The position numbers and the translations under genes are program-made. The notes under the pieces are model-generated. The model did not search any database. It was not told the origin of the DNA and saw nothing but the letters and a program-made list of their open reading frames with translations. Positions 24,173 through 37,975 of a stretch of DNA of 64,000 bases are shown here, in pieces. Each line of letters opens with the position of its first letter. The stretch's first letter is position 1. Source of the DNA: Punica granatum (taxonomy: Eukaryota > Streptophyta > Magnoliopsida > Myrtales > Lythraceae); NCBI RefSeq assembly GCF_007655135.1, contig NC_045132.1:8680001-8744000 (forward strand). Direction: 5' to 3'.

Positions 24173-24796
24173 TTACCTATAATCCTTGCATGAGCAAACC
24201 TCATCCTTGAACTGGTGGAACCGCTTGGCATCCAGCATTATAAGCATTCTTCCGATGAGCTTTGACATGATCTTCAAAAACTCAGAGATTTTTAAGGGCC
24301 TGAATTGTGCATCGGGACGGGCTGCCAAGAAGCCCTTGAAAAACGGCAAGCATTTCACTATGAGCAACGAGTGTTTCCCCTTTACTCTCCTCGTCTATAT
24401 CCTGTATGACAAATTTCATATTATGAACATAGCCTTCATAATTCATGAGTTCCCTCAACGTTCTCAACTATGCATGAATTTGGTCCATCTCAAGACGAGA
24501 CTTGTGTCCTACATAATATTGAGGATTTGTACTTCTAGCCTCTAAGAGTATCTTTGCTCTTTCTTCTTCTCTTCCTCTTTGGCCATCTCTGACTTTTTCA
24601 TATGCACAAGCCCTGTCCTCGACTGCTCATTTAGGCGTGATGGGTCAAAATGCCTAACGATAGCAGCACATCGATACCCAAGCGCTCTCTCTCTCCATGG
24701 ATTCTACAAAGCTTCATCAAAGTCTCTCACACCTCCATTCTTGGCTGAAAAGGCATTCTCTCAATGAACTCTTACACTTCATCAACATGACCAATT
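24173..24796 (-). pseudogene. PPR-DYW gene relic, piece 4: E motifs and DYW domain (MEF8-like)
   Basis: Read on the minus strand: IGHVDE, EFIERMPFQPRMEV, a stop where the family has W, ETLMKLCRIHGERE, a frameshift, HFDPSRLNEQSRTGLVHMKK, MAKEEEKKKEQ, another stop, RTLRELMNYEGYVHNMKFV, DIDEESKGETLVAHSEMLAV, PSRCTIQALKNL, then EFLKIMSKLIGRMLIMLDAK and RFHQFKDEVCSCKDYR plus TAA (24175-24173). This is the C-terminal half of a DYW-class pentatricopeptide-repeat RNA-editing factor of the MEF8/MEF8S kind. The deaminase HSE motif remains, but the RVCGDCHNA block between KNL and EFLK is deleted, and DYW reads DYR. Its N-terminal neighbour is 21.5 kb away at 46311, beyond LTR D. Confidence 0.9.
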
Positions 24797-25021
24797 TGTT
24801 AGAAAACGATACAAAAAATGTAGTGGAAGCGAAATAAATGATAAATTAAAATTTCATTTATTCATACAGGATCGACATCTGGAATCTTATTCCGAAGCGT
24901 GGTGTACAGACCCGAATGTGCCCTCGTCAGGGCCCGCATGCGCGAGACCAAATCGCGCGGCTTGGGAGTGTCCACCTTCCCGGGGGACGCGTGACGGACA
25001 CACGTGAAAATGAGTCACCAC

Positions 25022-25055
25022 TACCTGTTTAAGACCTGAAGGTCGAGGGCCGGTA
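25022..25055 (-). other. Conserved two-stem hairpin, copy B
   Basis: Outer stem TACC (25022-25025) with GGTA (25052-25055), extendable to six pairs with one bulge. Inner stem GACC (25033-25036) with GGTC (25041-25044). The outer base pair C-G of the inner stem is lost in this copy. Confidence 0.55.
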
Positions 25056-28000
25056 AGTTGCCCGGGTCTAGAGGTAAGGATACACCTAGTTTTGATAAGG
25101 TATTGGTCTGTATGGAACCGGAAAATCCGAGTTCGGGGGTTCACGTTATGTGTGGGCCTATATCCTACACGCCCTTTCAGTACTCTAGCTTGCCAAGCTT
25201 GCCATTTTATTTATTGGGTGAATTAGACTGTGCTCGACTTACACGTTTTTTACACTGAAAATTCGATGAACTAAACGATGCGGATTGAGAAGCCAAGAGA
25301 AAAGTAGGCCCATGTCGGGGAATCAATTTAGTATCCTCGCATTACAGTTCATCAAACCATAATGGTTGAATTCCTATGTGAACCGGAACCGGGAGATCTT
25401 AGGCTTACTCTCATCTGGGAAAGCATTGGACCAACTCGATTAATTCGGCTCTCGGACCTTTCACTCACAAACCGGGATTCTTACAGAAAATGAATATACA
25501 AAGTAAAGTCCTCGCAATGCTCTCAAAATAATACAATAAATTACAAATGCTTGAATCCCAGTCAGTTCGCGTTCGGTTATTATTCCGCTCTAACTCACCG
25601 TGAGTTTAAGGAACAACCGAAAACTGAAATTCAAAATGCGCTCTTAGTGAATGGGACGTTGTGATCGATGATCAGAGTGTTGGACCTGAGTGCAATGCAT
25701 CGTATGGGTCGGGCTCGACTCGCATGGACAAGCATGAGAAGAAAAGTAACAAACAACATGCAGATAACAGACAATGAGTTTGTTATTGCCAAGTTTACGT
25801 TGGTTAACAAGTAATTAACCGGGGTATTTTGGCATGCAGATGACCTATGCTAATCAAACAAACGCGTGCAAAACATTTTGCATTCGGCTTTATTTCGAGG
25901 ACCTAACAGACATGATGTCTGTAGTTAAGTCTCATGTGTGTGGATTGCTTTTAAAGTTGTTCTGTATTGTGACACTGCAATTTCACTGAATATGCCAAAC
26001 TCGTATTTTGACTCCAGATTTGGAACCTAGAGTTCCACCTAACAATTGTCTAATGTCTAGTAAGGTTGAGTGAAAGGTTAATTAGGATTTGCATATTTTG
26101 TGACAGAGATAACAGTTCTAGCTACCCGAATCTAAGATATGATGATAGAAACTCATCAGTTAGATAAGAAAAGGCTATGTAGATGAACCTGCACCTGAAC
26201 ATGTAGCCCATTCTTATCCTAATACCGTAGTGTTTCTGTCAAGCTAACCATAGGGGTGTCGCTAAATTATGAAAAGATGATTTTCCCTTGACTTGAAAAT
26301 GGTTTTCAAGAAAGGGAAACCACGGGATGCGGGCTACCTCGGCTTGTAGCTGGTATCGACCAATTCCTTGGATCTGCCAGGGTTATGCAAGAATCTCAAA
26401 AAAGTCAAAGAACCGGTCGATCTGCCCGGAAGTGATCTAGAAAAAACTTATGTATCCTGACCTAAATTACTTGAAATCATGTAGAAATTAAAGTCGAGAC
26501 ATATAAGTCCTTCCTAGACATCTGTGCTACATCGAACCACGCATCTCAGGTTTTAAAATAAACAAGTTTTGAAAAGGGCACTAATGTCATTTGATAACTT
26601 ATCGATGCGAATTATCAGTTAATGGCCAATTCATGCAAGAGTTATCAGTGTTAGGTGGGTTTAATCATGTGAGCGTTCCGACTAACCTATTTGTGGAATT
26701 ATTGTTTGTAAATTGTTACCGAATGCAGTAAATGTGCAAGTTATAGACAATCAGACAAATCATGAATTGATCCATTGAATGAAGTCTGAATACCCAAAAA
26801 GCTTAATTTAATGAAAACGATTTGTGACACGGTGACCAAGACGAGTCTGGGAAGGTCGAGGAAAATTTGGTCAAAATGACCAAAATACCCTCGGAACCCA
26901 AATGGACTCGGAAAAGTCACCGATACACGAATCCATGCATTTTGCTTGGAAAACAACATTTTAAAAGGGATTTTAATGCGGGATTTGCGATGATATTGAA
27001 ATTGCGATTGCATAAAATCCGAGAAATGGATTTCTTTGAGGTAAAGAGGTCGTTCTTGACCCGAATGAGGTCAAGGAGTTCTCGGCCCTTTCCTCTTGAG
27101 GATAGTCGTGAGCTCCCTTGACCCGTTTCAGGTTCAAGCGGTCTCTTTAACCCAATTTCGACTATTCCTCGCATACTCCAACATTAAACACTATAAATAA
27201 CATGGTTTTGCAAAGCCGGTAACGTCATAATCTTGAATAACACTTTTAAACATGCAAACATGCACAAACGTGTTATTTATGGAATCGATAAAATTATACC
27301 GACTTTATGGATGCGGGAAAAACATGGAAACTCGGGAAACAACTTAAATCGGGGCAAGGAAACCGGTTATAACCCGAAAAACCTAAAAAGGGCTCACGGT
27401 CATCTTTCCTCAAATGGAAACCGTGAGCTTCCTTGATCGTTCCGGTTTAAAACGGTCTCTCCGACTTTGATTTAAATATTTCCTGACATGCTAACACGTT
27501 AAACGATAATAAGTATGCATGATATAACGTAAAAATTGCATAAAAACTTAATCTTGCATGTAGAAATAACTTAAAACACCTTATAATTCCATAAACACAC
27601 CAAAATATAAAAGTTATAGTTCCTCTAAGTTGGGAATGGTTATACCTAGTCCGGGGATGCGGGAAGAGACTATAAAAAGTCGGGTTGGACCGTTGGTGGG
27701 TCAGGTTTGGGCTGTGCTTGAACAGACCCGACTAGAAGCAACAGACCCGATTGGGAGCTGTCTCGACCCGACTGGAGCACCCGAAAAGAACGATCCGGTT
27801 CAGGTCATTTCGGCTGGCTTCCGCGGCGATTCACGATGGTTCTGGACACCTAAGGGATCCCTTTAGGTGGTGGTGGTGGTCGTTTGGGTCCAATGGTCTC
27901 GGGTTGACCCGTATAGCCCTGCAAAGTTCGGACAAAAACGAGTAATCTCCAGAAATAGACCCGACTAGCAAGTCTCGGGTTGGACGTCACAACGGTGGCT

Positions 28001-28630
28001 CCCGATGGCTTTTGGCTGCAAGGTCGATGGTCCACGTTAGCTAAGGGACCCCTGGAGGTGAACGTGGTGGTCGTTTGAAGAAAAGGGTCTTGGGTCGACC
28101 TGATATGCAAGGAAAAAGCAAGGAAAGTCGAGAAATCCGACCCGACTGGGTAGTCGGGATGAGTCTTCTTGCTGGGTTAAATCCAACGAGTTTTTTTTAG
28201 ATCTCTCGACTCCTAGACACTCTTAGGTCATGTATGGAGGTGGTTGATGGGTTTTGGCAGCTCAAACCGACCCGTAAGGCCAGGAAACCCGGGTTGGAAA
28301 ATCTGACCTAAGAAGGACCAAACTCTGTTCAGTTATGTGCTAGGCTGGTTCTATGGTTTAGAAGCTTCAAACTAAAAATCTAACTTTGGAAATGGACTAA
28401 GGGAGTTGAAAACATGTGGGATATGAAGTTTGGTCAAGTTTGGATTTAAATCGGGGTGATGATCATCGTGTTTCGGACTTAAGTCTTGAGTGACTTTGCT
28501 TGGTTTTCTTCTTGTTGGAGCTTGTTGCGATTTTCTGAGGTGAAGTGGAGGTTGAGAGCATTTGTTTGAGTGAGAAATGCTAGAGAGATGATGCTAGGAG
28601 GTAAGTCATTGTCTTAATGACATTAATGCC

Positions 28631-28639
28631 ATATAAAGG
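28631..28639 (-). promoter_or_regulatory. TATA-like box of giant LTR B
   Basis: On the minus strand CCTTTATAT, about 1.60 kb from the LTR start once copy C is removed, matching copies A and F. Confidence 0.4.
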
Positions 28640-31550
28640 TAAAGTTTAAGTGCAATTAAGTGAAACAAGGCTTGACTAAGGGCATGCTTAGGCTTGGGCG
28701 GTTTGCTTAAGGAAAGAAGAAGATAAAGCTTCTTCAAATGCATTGATGAAAAATAGTTAAATGCATTGATGAAGGTGGAGTGTTGAAGCGAAATGGTAGG
28801 CTTGGTATTTTGAAGAAGATAATGCAAGTTGGCTTGATGAAGAAGAAGCCAATGAGGTGGCAGTTTGGGCAAGGGGCGGCTGCCTTAGGGCAGGTCGTGG
28901 GTCCCACGGGTCATGAGGGAAAGTCGGGATGAAGTTCGGGTCTCGATTGATCGCGTGTTCGAGGCTCTTGGCTCAAACGAACGTCGAATTGTCAATGTGC
29001 ACCCGAAAACGGTTCAAACGAGCCCAAGATTGCCCATTTTGCATAAAAAAATGTTCGGGTGGTTTTGGGGCTCAAATACCGGTTTTGCTCATTTCAGGCG
29101 ATCAGAGCAAAGTTAGCTAATTCTAAATGCGTATCTCGTGTCTGCATTCCGCGTTGGTCATTTTGACATGCATTATCAATCTGACTGAATAATTGACTAA
29201 TAAGCCGGTATTGCAAATGTGAAGCTGGAGACGTCCTAGGAGTCTGTAACCGAATTTCTCAGATTGCTTTCTGAGTTACTTGGCCGAGCCGAAGATCGCT
29301 GCGATCTCTGTTCGTTGAGAACAGACCTCGAAGGATTAAAAAAATGCATCTGAGATCATAAAAGCACTGTTCTGGAGGCCTAGATGAATTGTGCAGTTCA
29401 GTATGAGGATTTCACACTAAGCTTTGGGATGGCTAGCACTGTGTTGGGAAATAGTCCGGCGTCAAGTTTCTGCCAAAAGGACCTCCGGTTATGGATTTTC
29501 GTTGAAAACAGTCTTTTCTTATCCTCGAAGGTCACTCGAGAAACTGAAAGGGATTCTGCAGTCTAATTTGACCAATTGCATCTGTCCGCTGTAGTTTTTA
29601 GAGCAATGTATGACTAACTTCGTTTGCCGATGATTTGTCAGACCAGTCTACTGTTACGATTTTCCGTTGAAAGGTATGCTTCTTCTGTCACTTGGGAGTC
29701 ATTTGAGGAGTCTGTGTGACTTTCGAAAAGCAATCTGAAGCGATGCTCATGAGCTATCGAATTGCAAGATATGACTCTGTCTGACATCGGGCATTAGCTT
29801 TTGTATGATGAACCAACGTTTTTGGACATCCATTGAAAAGTTGTCTGTATTCAGAAAATTGCTCTATATAAAGCAGATGATCTGTGAAATGTGTTTGAAG
29901 ACACTTTTCATTTGTTTGGCATTGCGAGGGATTTTTGAAGCTTAATATTGACTATCTTTTGATGGTCGAGTGGACTAGTAGAAAATAGTACTTTCAGCGT
30001 TGTATTTTGAAAATGCCGGTTTGGAAGTTTTCTGGGCTTTCTGTTTGCTCTGTATATCACTAGATGATTCTAGAAGTTATTTTGTTGTATGTGTCAGCAC
30101 CCCATTTTGGTCCATCGGCTCCCGACACAAGGACTCCCGGCCGAAACTCGGGTCACTATTCATAATCGGGAAACCGGAGGCGAACGTGCGAGCACAGAGC
30201 CATGATTAACAAGAGAAAAGCAGGGTCCACTAGAAGAGCACCAGAGGGCAATCGGAAGAGTAAACAGACGACAAGCCCCGAAGCAACAGGAGCTGGCACA
30301 GTGGCACTATTCATCGCTAGGTCACCGAAGCGTCAGAAGGTATCCAATGTGGGACTCTAAAAATCCCTCTTGGTGCCAAAATGACCAACGGCACATCCGA
30401 GCGCGTTTCGGAGGCATCCTGCTTAAGCCGGGGCACCCCCCGAACTCTCACAGACGCCTTTTCTGACAGGGCTCCTGGGGGCCCAATCCAAGGACAAGTA
30501 AACGGCACCCGGAAGTGGGCATGCACCCACCCAAGGACCACCTGGACCTTGGAACAGGTTTCAGATTGCCCTTTAGAACTCGACTTGGTCTCCCGAGTGG
30601 ACCCCGACCTGGAAAAAAGGCCCCATTTCAAACGGGATCTAGCGCTTAGAGCTCATTCGGTGGAAAGTTGGCGTCCGAGTTTCGCACCCCTCACTCCCTA
30701 CAACTCCTAGGACTGGGGAAATCATTTTGCCTCGGGCCAAACAAGTCAGTTAGGTCTCCCGAGTAACATTTCAGTGGTCGCAAACGCCTCTCGGCAAGTC
30801 TTCGGGGTTTGTTTCTGACAGACGGAAACCACAGCGGTCTTCAAACACCTCAAGGCATTCGGGAAACACTGAGGAAGCCTCGATCGCGGATCCCTAGGTC
30901 ACCTCCGGCCAATGATCTTCGGTCGAGGATGGCGATCCAACGATTCCACATGGGATAAAAAGCTCGCCGGGACGATCATTACAACGCACAAAGGAGCAAT
31001 TGGAGAACGAGGACGGTCAACCCCACTCTGGATGTCTAAATGGGAAAAAGCCGGCTCTCTAGGTGCCAAGTCGCCCGGAGATTCGTTTATATGAAGTATG
31101 ACGATATTGGGCTCATTTAAATCCCCTTCATGCAAGCATTCCAAATTCATCAATTAATCGGACCTCGGAAGGCACCGTATAACCAATCGAGCCTCGAGCT
31201 TCTCCCGGCTTCTCTCCTAATCGAATGGGACCCACAGCTTAGCCAAGCCAAGCCTCCAAGCCACGACTCAAACCCACAGCCACTGCTCGAACCCAAGCCA
31301 CGGCCCAACCGCCCCAAGCCACGGCTAAATCCCCCAAGGCCGGCGGCTCCAACCCCTCTCCTCTTCCCTCCACCACACAATTCAAATATCTTCTTACACA
31401 CACTCACATCCATCACCTCCCATCAACTTTCCCTAACTTCCCCTACACTCAACATGACCCTTTCCCCATCCTAATCTCCCTCAAGATTCGGCAGCCACCT
31501 TAAGCCCCTCTAAGCCACACTTAACTTCACTTAATCACACCATTAGTCAT

Positions 31551-31559
31551 CCCTATAAG
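31551..31559 (+). promoter_or_regulatory. TATA-like box of giant LTR C
   Basis: CCCTATAAG 1.46 kb from the LTR start, followed by CT-rich sequence. Position is equivalent to the boxes in A, B and F. Confidence 0.45.
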
Positions 31560-34500
31560 TTCTCATCCTTCATTAAGCTTAATCACTTCTTCATTCTCAC
31601 TCTCTCTCAAGCCAACTTCTCTCTAAAACCCTCTCAAGCCCCAGCCCTCTTCCTCATTTCGTTCAGCCCATCTCAAGGCCGAAACCGGCCAAAACTGACG
31701 GAAAACCACCCGATATTCCGACAACCACCCGACCCGACTTAAGCCAAATACAACCAAACTTCATATCCTAAATATTTCCCACCCCTTAAGTCCATTTCCG
31801 GGCTTAGATTTTCCATTGGAAGTCCCCAACATCACGTTCCAGCCGTGAAGAGAGTCGGGTCCTGAGAGCCCCCACCGGGCGCACTTAGCTCCCTAGACGT
31901 GCCATTTCCCTCCACGACCTTGGCGAGTCGTATCATCACGTTCAAAGCGTTCCTCACAACCCTCACTCTCCCTCGTGAAGAGGTGGTCACGGTCCGAGAT
32001 CCCTACGACTGTGCACGACCCCCATTCCGTTCCTTTCTTCTTGTCGGGTGCCATTATTTTTATCGAGTTTTCCCTCAACGTTTCTGGTTTGTCCAGGCCT
32101 TGGCACGTTCGGGACTGTCCACGAACGTCTAGGTCCGTCCCTTAGGAGTCCAAGGAGCCCGACCTTGCACCGTGCCGTGGTCGGGGTCATCGTGCCGAAC
32201 TCATTTCCTCCAAGCTGCCGCTGCCGCTGCTCTCGGGTGTTCGTCGCCCACCACGTCCAGCCGGGTCACCCGACCCCTCTCGCCGCTTCCCCGACTCTTT
32301 CCCTCGTACATCGAGGCTAGGTAACATTCCTCTACGACTTAGAGGAGCTAGGATCCTCGATGTTCGTTTGTTATGGAGTGTTAGGGTGATTAATAGACTG
32401 AAAAGCATGAAAGTTATTTCTTTTTTTTAGATCCGGGTTTCCCCATGCATTTCCATGCACGTACGTTCATCATATCCCGTTTATACGTCCATATCATGTA
32501 TATACCGTAGTGGGAAGGGGCTAGGATTGAGGTAGGAGAGACCCCTTGGCCACGGTAGAGCCATGGGAGCCCACAACCTAGTCCCAAGGAAGGGACCCGT
32601 GGGCTCTCTTGGTTCTCCCGAGGTTAATCGGCCTCCTCTTCCCCGAAACTTGTCGGTTCCCGTGTCTTTACCGTCATTTATCACATGAGATGTATCGACA
32701 TGACGGGAAAAGGTTTAGATCGGAGTCAAAGAGCCCACCTTGACCCATGTAAGCCACGGGAACTCACGGCCACCCTTGAAGGGGGATGTGGCCGAGAGCT
32801 CCCTTGGACCACACGGGTCCAAGGTAGCCTCTTTGGCTCCGAAATGGATCGGTTCCCGTGTTTCACGATTTTTTTTTCCCATTGTATGAATTGACACCGT
32901 TTTTATTGATTTCTTTATATTACGTGTTATATGTGTTTGTTCGTGTGTTTGATTGCGTTTAGAGATCTTGGCGGTGTCGATTTCCTTTTGTTTTATCGAA
33001 ATAGGTATTGTCCTTGTGTTTAAACGTATTATGCATGCAAGACACGACCGGAATCGTTCCTTGGAATTGATTGTATCCGTATTTTACATTTTTACCGTTA
33101 GTCACGTGATAATTAAATGATAGGTACGTTAGTTTTGGGTAATCGTCCATCAAAACCATAATAGCTACACGAAATGATGATCACCGAATAATCTCATGAA
33201 TGGGAGGAATGGGAATTGTCATTTGATTAATTAAATCACTTGGACTAAATAATTGGATAAATTGATTGCTAATCCGTAAGCGCATCGATGGTTCACGGAA
33301 CGGCGAAAATGCCCTTTTCTTTAAAAGCTCACAATTTCAAAGCACCGAGACGTGTAACACGAATAGAATCGGTGTCTAGCGAGTACTCGCGTACTATGAC
33401 TCGAGTCCGGGCCCAATTTGAGGCGGCTCGAATCGAGACGCGCGAGTCCTTTTTAGACCTCTTCGTGTCACGCGATCTTTAATTTATATGTGAACTACAC
33501 ACGTTTTACCTCTCAAGGGTATAATCGTTATTCCGTGATTCACCGATATCCTAGGCATTAGGGAGTCGGAAACACCTCGATCTATGGACGGAAAAGGGCA
33601 ACCTGTTCGGGCGCGAGTTTCATTCGCACGGCCTATTCCGTTCACTTTCGGTGTTTCTATCTCCCTATTGTAGATTCGGTGGTGAACATTTTATTTCTGT
33701 TACAAAACATGAAGAACCGGATTAATCATGTACTTGACTTGATCAAACATTAGATAATGGATAGGTGGAATGCTAGGTTCCAATCTAGAGTCAAAAATAC
33801 AAGTTTGGCTAATTCGGTGAAACCGTAGTGACACCTTACTAAATAGAGTTCTAAAACAAATTCACACATGTAATCGGCCTAGAACCACATCCCAACCCAC
33901 TTCTTTGTTTGCCTAGGTTAGACACATTGTTTACTAATCAACCCCGGTTAATAACTGATTAAATCACGTACATTCGGCCTAATATACAACTTGTCTGTAT
34001 TTATCCATACTTGTCAGTTATTGAATGTTTTTCATCAGTTTATCAGTTTTCTTCTGTTTTCCATTTATTTTTGCTAATTTGTTGCGGTTCGAGTCCGAAC
34101 CCATAGGTTACATGTTGCACGGGGCCCAACGCCCTAAATCACCGAACACGAGGTCCAACGCCTCCTAATTCACTAAGCGCGTGCAACCCGAGTGCGGAAT
34201 GGGATCTAGCCTCGACTCACCATCACGCTCCAAATGGGACCTATGTGGAAGGCAATTTGGATCGGATGTGTGAAACGTGTTTAGATATCACCCGGGAGCT
34301 CGATCGGTCCAATGGTTACAGTGGGAACTAATCAAGTCCCCTGCAAACCGTCCTTTCGATCGGACCCGACCCCCGGCTTTTTGAGCCCGTGTTGCCTTAA
34401 TTTATTTATCGGTCATTCAAAACACACGGTGAGCCGGAGCAGAATATTGGCCCAATGCAAACCGATCAGGATCCATTTACTTCATTCAGTTGTATTCTGT

Positions 34501-34983
34501 AATTATTCGAGTGTACATTGTGAGGATCTTAATTGTACATCTATTCATTCATTTGTAAGGATCCCCGATCGGCAAGCGAGAGGTCCGAGTGTTGAACCGG
34601 TCAAGTTGGTCTATTAATGCCTAGAGACGAGTAAGCCCGAATACTCGCGGTTTCGGTTCACGCAGGGAGTCGACCGTCGTAGTTTGACAAACTGTAAACG
34701 TTAGGATAGTGAACCGATTCCTCGACGCACGAGCCTACTCATCTTTTGGGTTCTTGGCCCAACTTGATCAATTCATCGATTTTACGGTGTCAAAACGGGC
34801 GAGTCAAGTGCAACCCTAAATCACGCGGTAAATAAACAAAACGACAAGCTAGCAAACTAGAGTACCGAAAGGGCATGCGGGATATAGGCCCGCACGTAAT
34901 AGAACCCTTGAATTCGGAATTTCCGGTTCCGTACGACCATTGCCTTAGTATTTAGGTGTACCTCGTACCCCTAGACCCGGGCG

Positions 34984-35021
34984 ACTCACGGCCCTCGACC
35001 CATGGGTCGTAAACAATGAGT
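34984..35021 (+). other. Conserved two-stem hairpin, copy C
   Basis: Outer stem ACTCA (34984-34988) with TGAGT (35017-35021). Inner stem CGACC (34996-35000) with GGTCG (35005-35009), loop CATG, so the inner hairpin is a 14-bp perfect palindrome in this copy. About 120 bp from the LTR end. Confidence 0.65.
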
Positions 35022-37337
35022 GGCAACTCCTTCTCACGTGCGTCCGTCGCGCGTCCCCGGGAAGGTGGATACTCCCAAGCCGCGTTGCATAGGCTTCGCG
35101 CATGCGTGCCCTGACGAGATTAAATTCGGGTGCGCACAGTATGCTTGAATCATCTGTTTGTCTCTGTTGACTTGAGGGTGAGTAACAATTCACTGTTCTG
35201 TCGAGTCTTCTTCTGTATTAATGCTCAAGTCATGGGCTGAATAGCCGTTGATGCGCACTGCTTGAACCGGTGGATCAAAATGGAGTGCTGACACGTGGTA
35301 TCACTTTGCCACGATTAAATAATGCTAACATAATGTTAGCTCATTCGCAAAATCCCCGCAAGACTGCAAGCAATTGCCTTCTTGAATAATCGCTTGAAGC
35401 TACTCAAGTGTTCGGCCTCTAGCTCGTCCACACGAACGTGTCTTCACCAAGGTTGCTCCTCCTCGACTTGAACTAGCCTGGACGAGTCGCCTACACGATC
35501 GGACTACGCTCTTAAGAAAAGGTGGAACGAGCAATGAACTCCATGTGCAACAAGCGGTCGAGGGAAGAACGAATTTCCTCCTATTAGCCTCGAGCATAGG
35601 TGTGACGTAGGCTGCCCTTTCTCAGCCGTGTGCATTCCTTCACTATTTTCTCTCTTGGCTGTCAAACTCATTCACTGATTCGGCTATGCACAACATATAT
35701 ATAACACATATCTATATATGATTATATATATATATATATATATGCTTGCCTATTAGTCCTTAGGGTTATTTAGCAATTATAATTAATTCACAATTAATAA
35801 TAATTCGCAAATAAGTCCTAATGACTTGAGTAGTTTCTAAAACCACTCGTGGATTATCTTATAACTCACACTAGTCCCAAAAACGAAAAACCGTAATGCA
35901 CTTACTAATATATATAGATGTTATATATATATATATATATATAGCTAATTTCCATTTAAGGACATTATTATATCGAATATAAATAATTCCTTAAACAAGT
36001 TCACTTCAATATTGGATTTGACTTCGGGATGTGCTAGCACTCCTGCAATCACATTGCAAGTCTAATTAATTGATTACTAATTAATTGCCTTAATTAAAAT
36101 GAATTAGCTCTTGGCTCAAACATGTTCTGTTGTGTGTGAATAACTAGGTTCATCACTAAGTGATGATGAGACTATAACGTCAACCACCTTAGCATTATGG
36201 GAAACTCCTTTTCCCAACAAAAAACACAATTATCAAATTGCCTTTGTCCAAAGATCATGAGTAAAGCCTAGCAGCATATCATGATTGTCAGCACCGCATT
36301 TTGGTCCACCGGCTCTAGGATAAGACATTAGCAAGGCTCCCGACTAGGATTCCATAACTCTAACAAAAAATGGCGAGGGCAACATATGGAATTTTGTGGC
36401 ATACACAATTGATCCCGAAGAGTGAGACACGAATTATCAACATTCAAACCGAAGGTAGTGGACAAAGAGGAACTCACATCTCTATATCGTATTCTTCGGT
36501 GAGTACGACTACCTTCATGGATCCCAGAGCCAATTTCGGTATTTTTAGATCAAGATTTGGTGAGTTGAGGACATTTCAACACAAAAATCACATTGAGAGC
36601 CCATTTGAGCAAAGAGACAAAATTCGTGGGAGCTGGGGTGCCCAAACAGTGAAGACAACAGCTCGTGCATGAGATTCGACGCATCATATCATGATCAATA
36701 TTGAATCAAAAAGAACCTAGGAAATCAAGTTAGGTTCGATTTGACAGGTCGCTCATCCCAAGATTCAACATGAAGAAAGAGTTACGAATTTTTGAGCGCA
36801 CCATGCAAGAAACTGTTAAACTAGGACAGATTCTGCCAATCAAGGGAGAAAATCCATAAAAATTCAATTCTTCGTATTTCAAGCACAGCCATTGTCATTG
36901 GATTCCCAATTCACTGAAGATTCAGAAAAAAAAAGGAGATATTTTTTGCTAGATTAGTACAGAATTGAATATTTTCTCACGAATCAGAACTAAATCTCCC
37001 AGTTCTGGCCAGCTGTTGAAGAAAATTTTTTTGGGTATTTCTTGAAGTCGAACGATCTTCAAACTTTACAAGGATGTGCCTAACTCGTGTAGGGATCAAG
37101 GAAAAATATCAGAAATATCCACAGGTTCATGAGCATATCAGAAAAATTTCGGATGGACTGCTGGTCACAGCCCTGCACTTCCTTCTCCTTGTCTTGCTCG
37201 GCTAAAGATCTGACTGTACGGACCCGAATGTGGACTCTCGTCGGGGCCTGCATTGCGCTCTTTTGGATCGCGCGGCTTGGGAGTGTCCACCTTCCCGTGG
37301 GGACGCGTGACGGACACGCGTGAGAGAAGGAGTCGCC

Positions 37338-37377
37338 ACTTATCATTTTACGACCCGTAGGTCGAGGGCGGATAAGT
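37338..37377 (-). other. Conserved two-stem hairpin, copy F
   Basis: Outer stem ACTTATC (37338-37344) with GATAAGT (37371-37377), seven perfect pairs. Inner stem CGACC (37351-37355) with GGTCG (37360-37364). The best-paired copy. A second hairpin follows towards the LTR end (ACGCGTG and CACGCGT around a 5-nt loop, about 37303-37322). Confidence 0.7.
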
Positions 37378-37975
37378 TACCCGGGTCTAGGGGTATGGGA
37401 CACCTAGTTTATCGTTAAGGCATCGATCTGTGCGGAACTGGAAAATCCGTGTTCGGGGGTTCATGTTACGTGCGGGCCTATATCCCGCACGCCCTTTCGG
37501 TACTCTGATTTGCTAGGCTTGCATTTTATTTTATTTACCGCATGAATTAGGGTGCACTCAACTCACACGTTTTGACACCGTAAAATCGGTGAATTAAACG
37601 ATGTCAATTGAGAAACCGAGAGAAAAGTAAGCCTGTATGTCGGGGAATGGGTTCACTATCTTCGTTACAGTTCATCGAACCATAACAGTTGACTCCCTGC
37701 GTGAACCGAAACCACGAACTTTGAGGTTTACTTTCTTATGAGCAAACGTTGAATCGATTTCGATTAATTCTACTCTCGAACCGTTCGCTCACTGAATGTG
37801 ATTCTTACAATAACAAATGTACAAATAACTCCTTACAATGTGCTCTCAGAATAAATACAATAAATTACAAATGATTAAATCCCATTCGGTTCGCTTTCGG
37901 TTAATATTCCTCTGGACTCACCGTGAGTTTAGGAAATAACCGAAAAGTGCAATTCAGTGGGCTCTCAGTGAATGG

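Larger units (their letters stand above)
30092..35138 (+). mobile_element. Giant solo LTR, copy C, nested in B
   Basis: 5047 bp from TGTCAGCACCCC (30092) to GGGTGCGCACA (35138), flanked by perfect GTATG duplications (30087-30091 and 35139-35143). Joining across GTATG restores copy B: the sequence on both sides aligns with copy A at about 21360-21380. It lies in the opposite orientation to B, 150 bp from B's sense-strand start. Frames of 85-114 codons inside are not recognisable proteins. No internal primer-binding site or polypurine tract was seen, consistent with a solo LTR. Confidence 0.95.
24903..35293 (-). mobile_element. Giant solo LTR, copy B (contains copy C)
   Basis: Plus-strand start TGTACAGACCCG at 24903 and end GAGTGCTGACA at 35293; the sense strand is minus. 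CGTGG at 24898-24902 and 35294-35298 is a perfect 5-bp target duplication, and joining across it restores LTR D. Without copy C it is about 5.34 kb, the longest family member here. It shows no protein-coding frame over 120 codons. It carries the TATA-like box (28631-28639), an internal duplication of about 300 bp (26980-27230 against 27280-27540) and the 3' hairpin. Confidence 0.93.

Noticed and set aside
30381..30710. 109-codon frame and overlapping minus-strand 104-codon frame in LTR C
   Set aside because: Not conserved as frames in copies A, B and F and no motifs; GC-rich LTR composition explains them.
36227..36231. CAATT matching the left flank of LTR D, suggesting D ends at 36226
   Set aside because: The sequence continues smoothly across copy E to a perfect CTAACA end at 46310, where the PPR frame resumes; the 5-bp match is probably chance.
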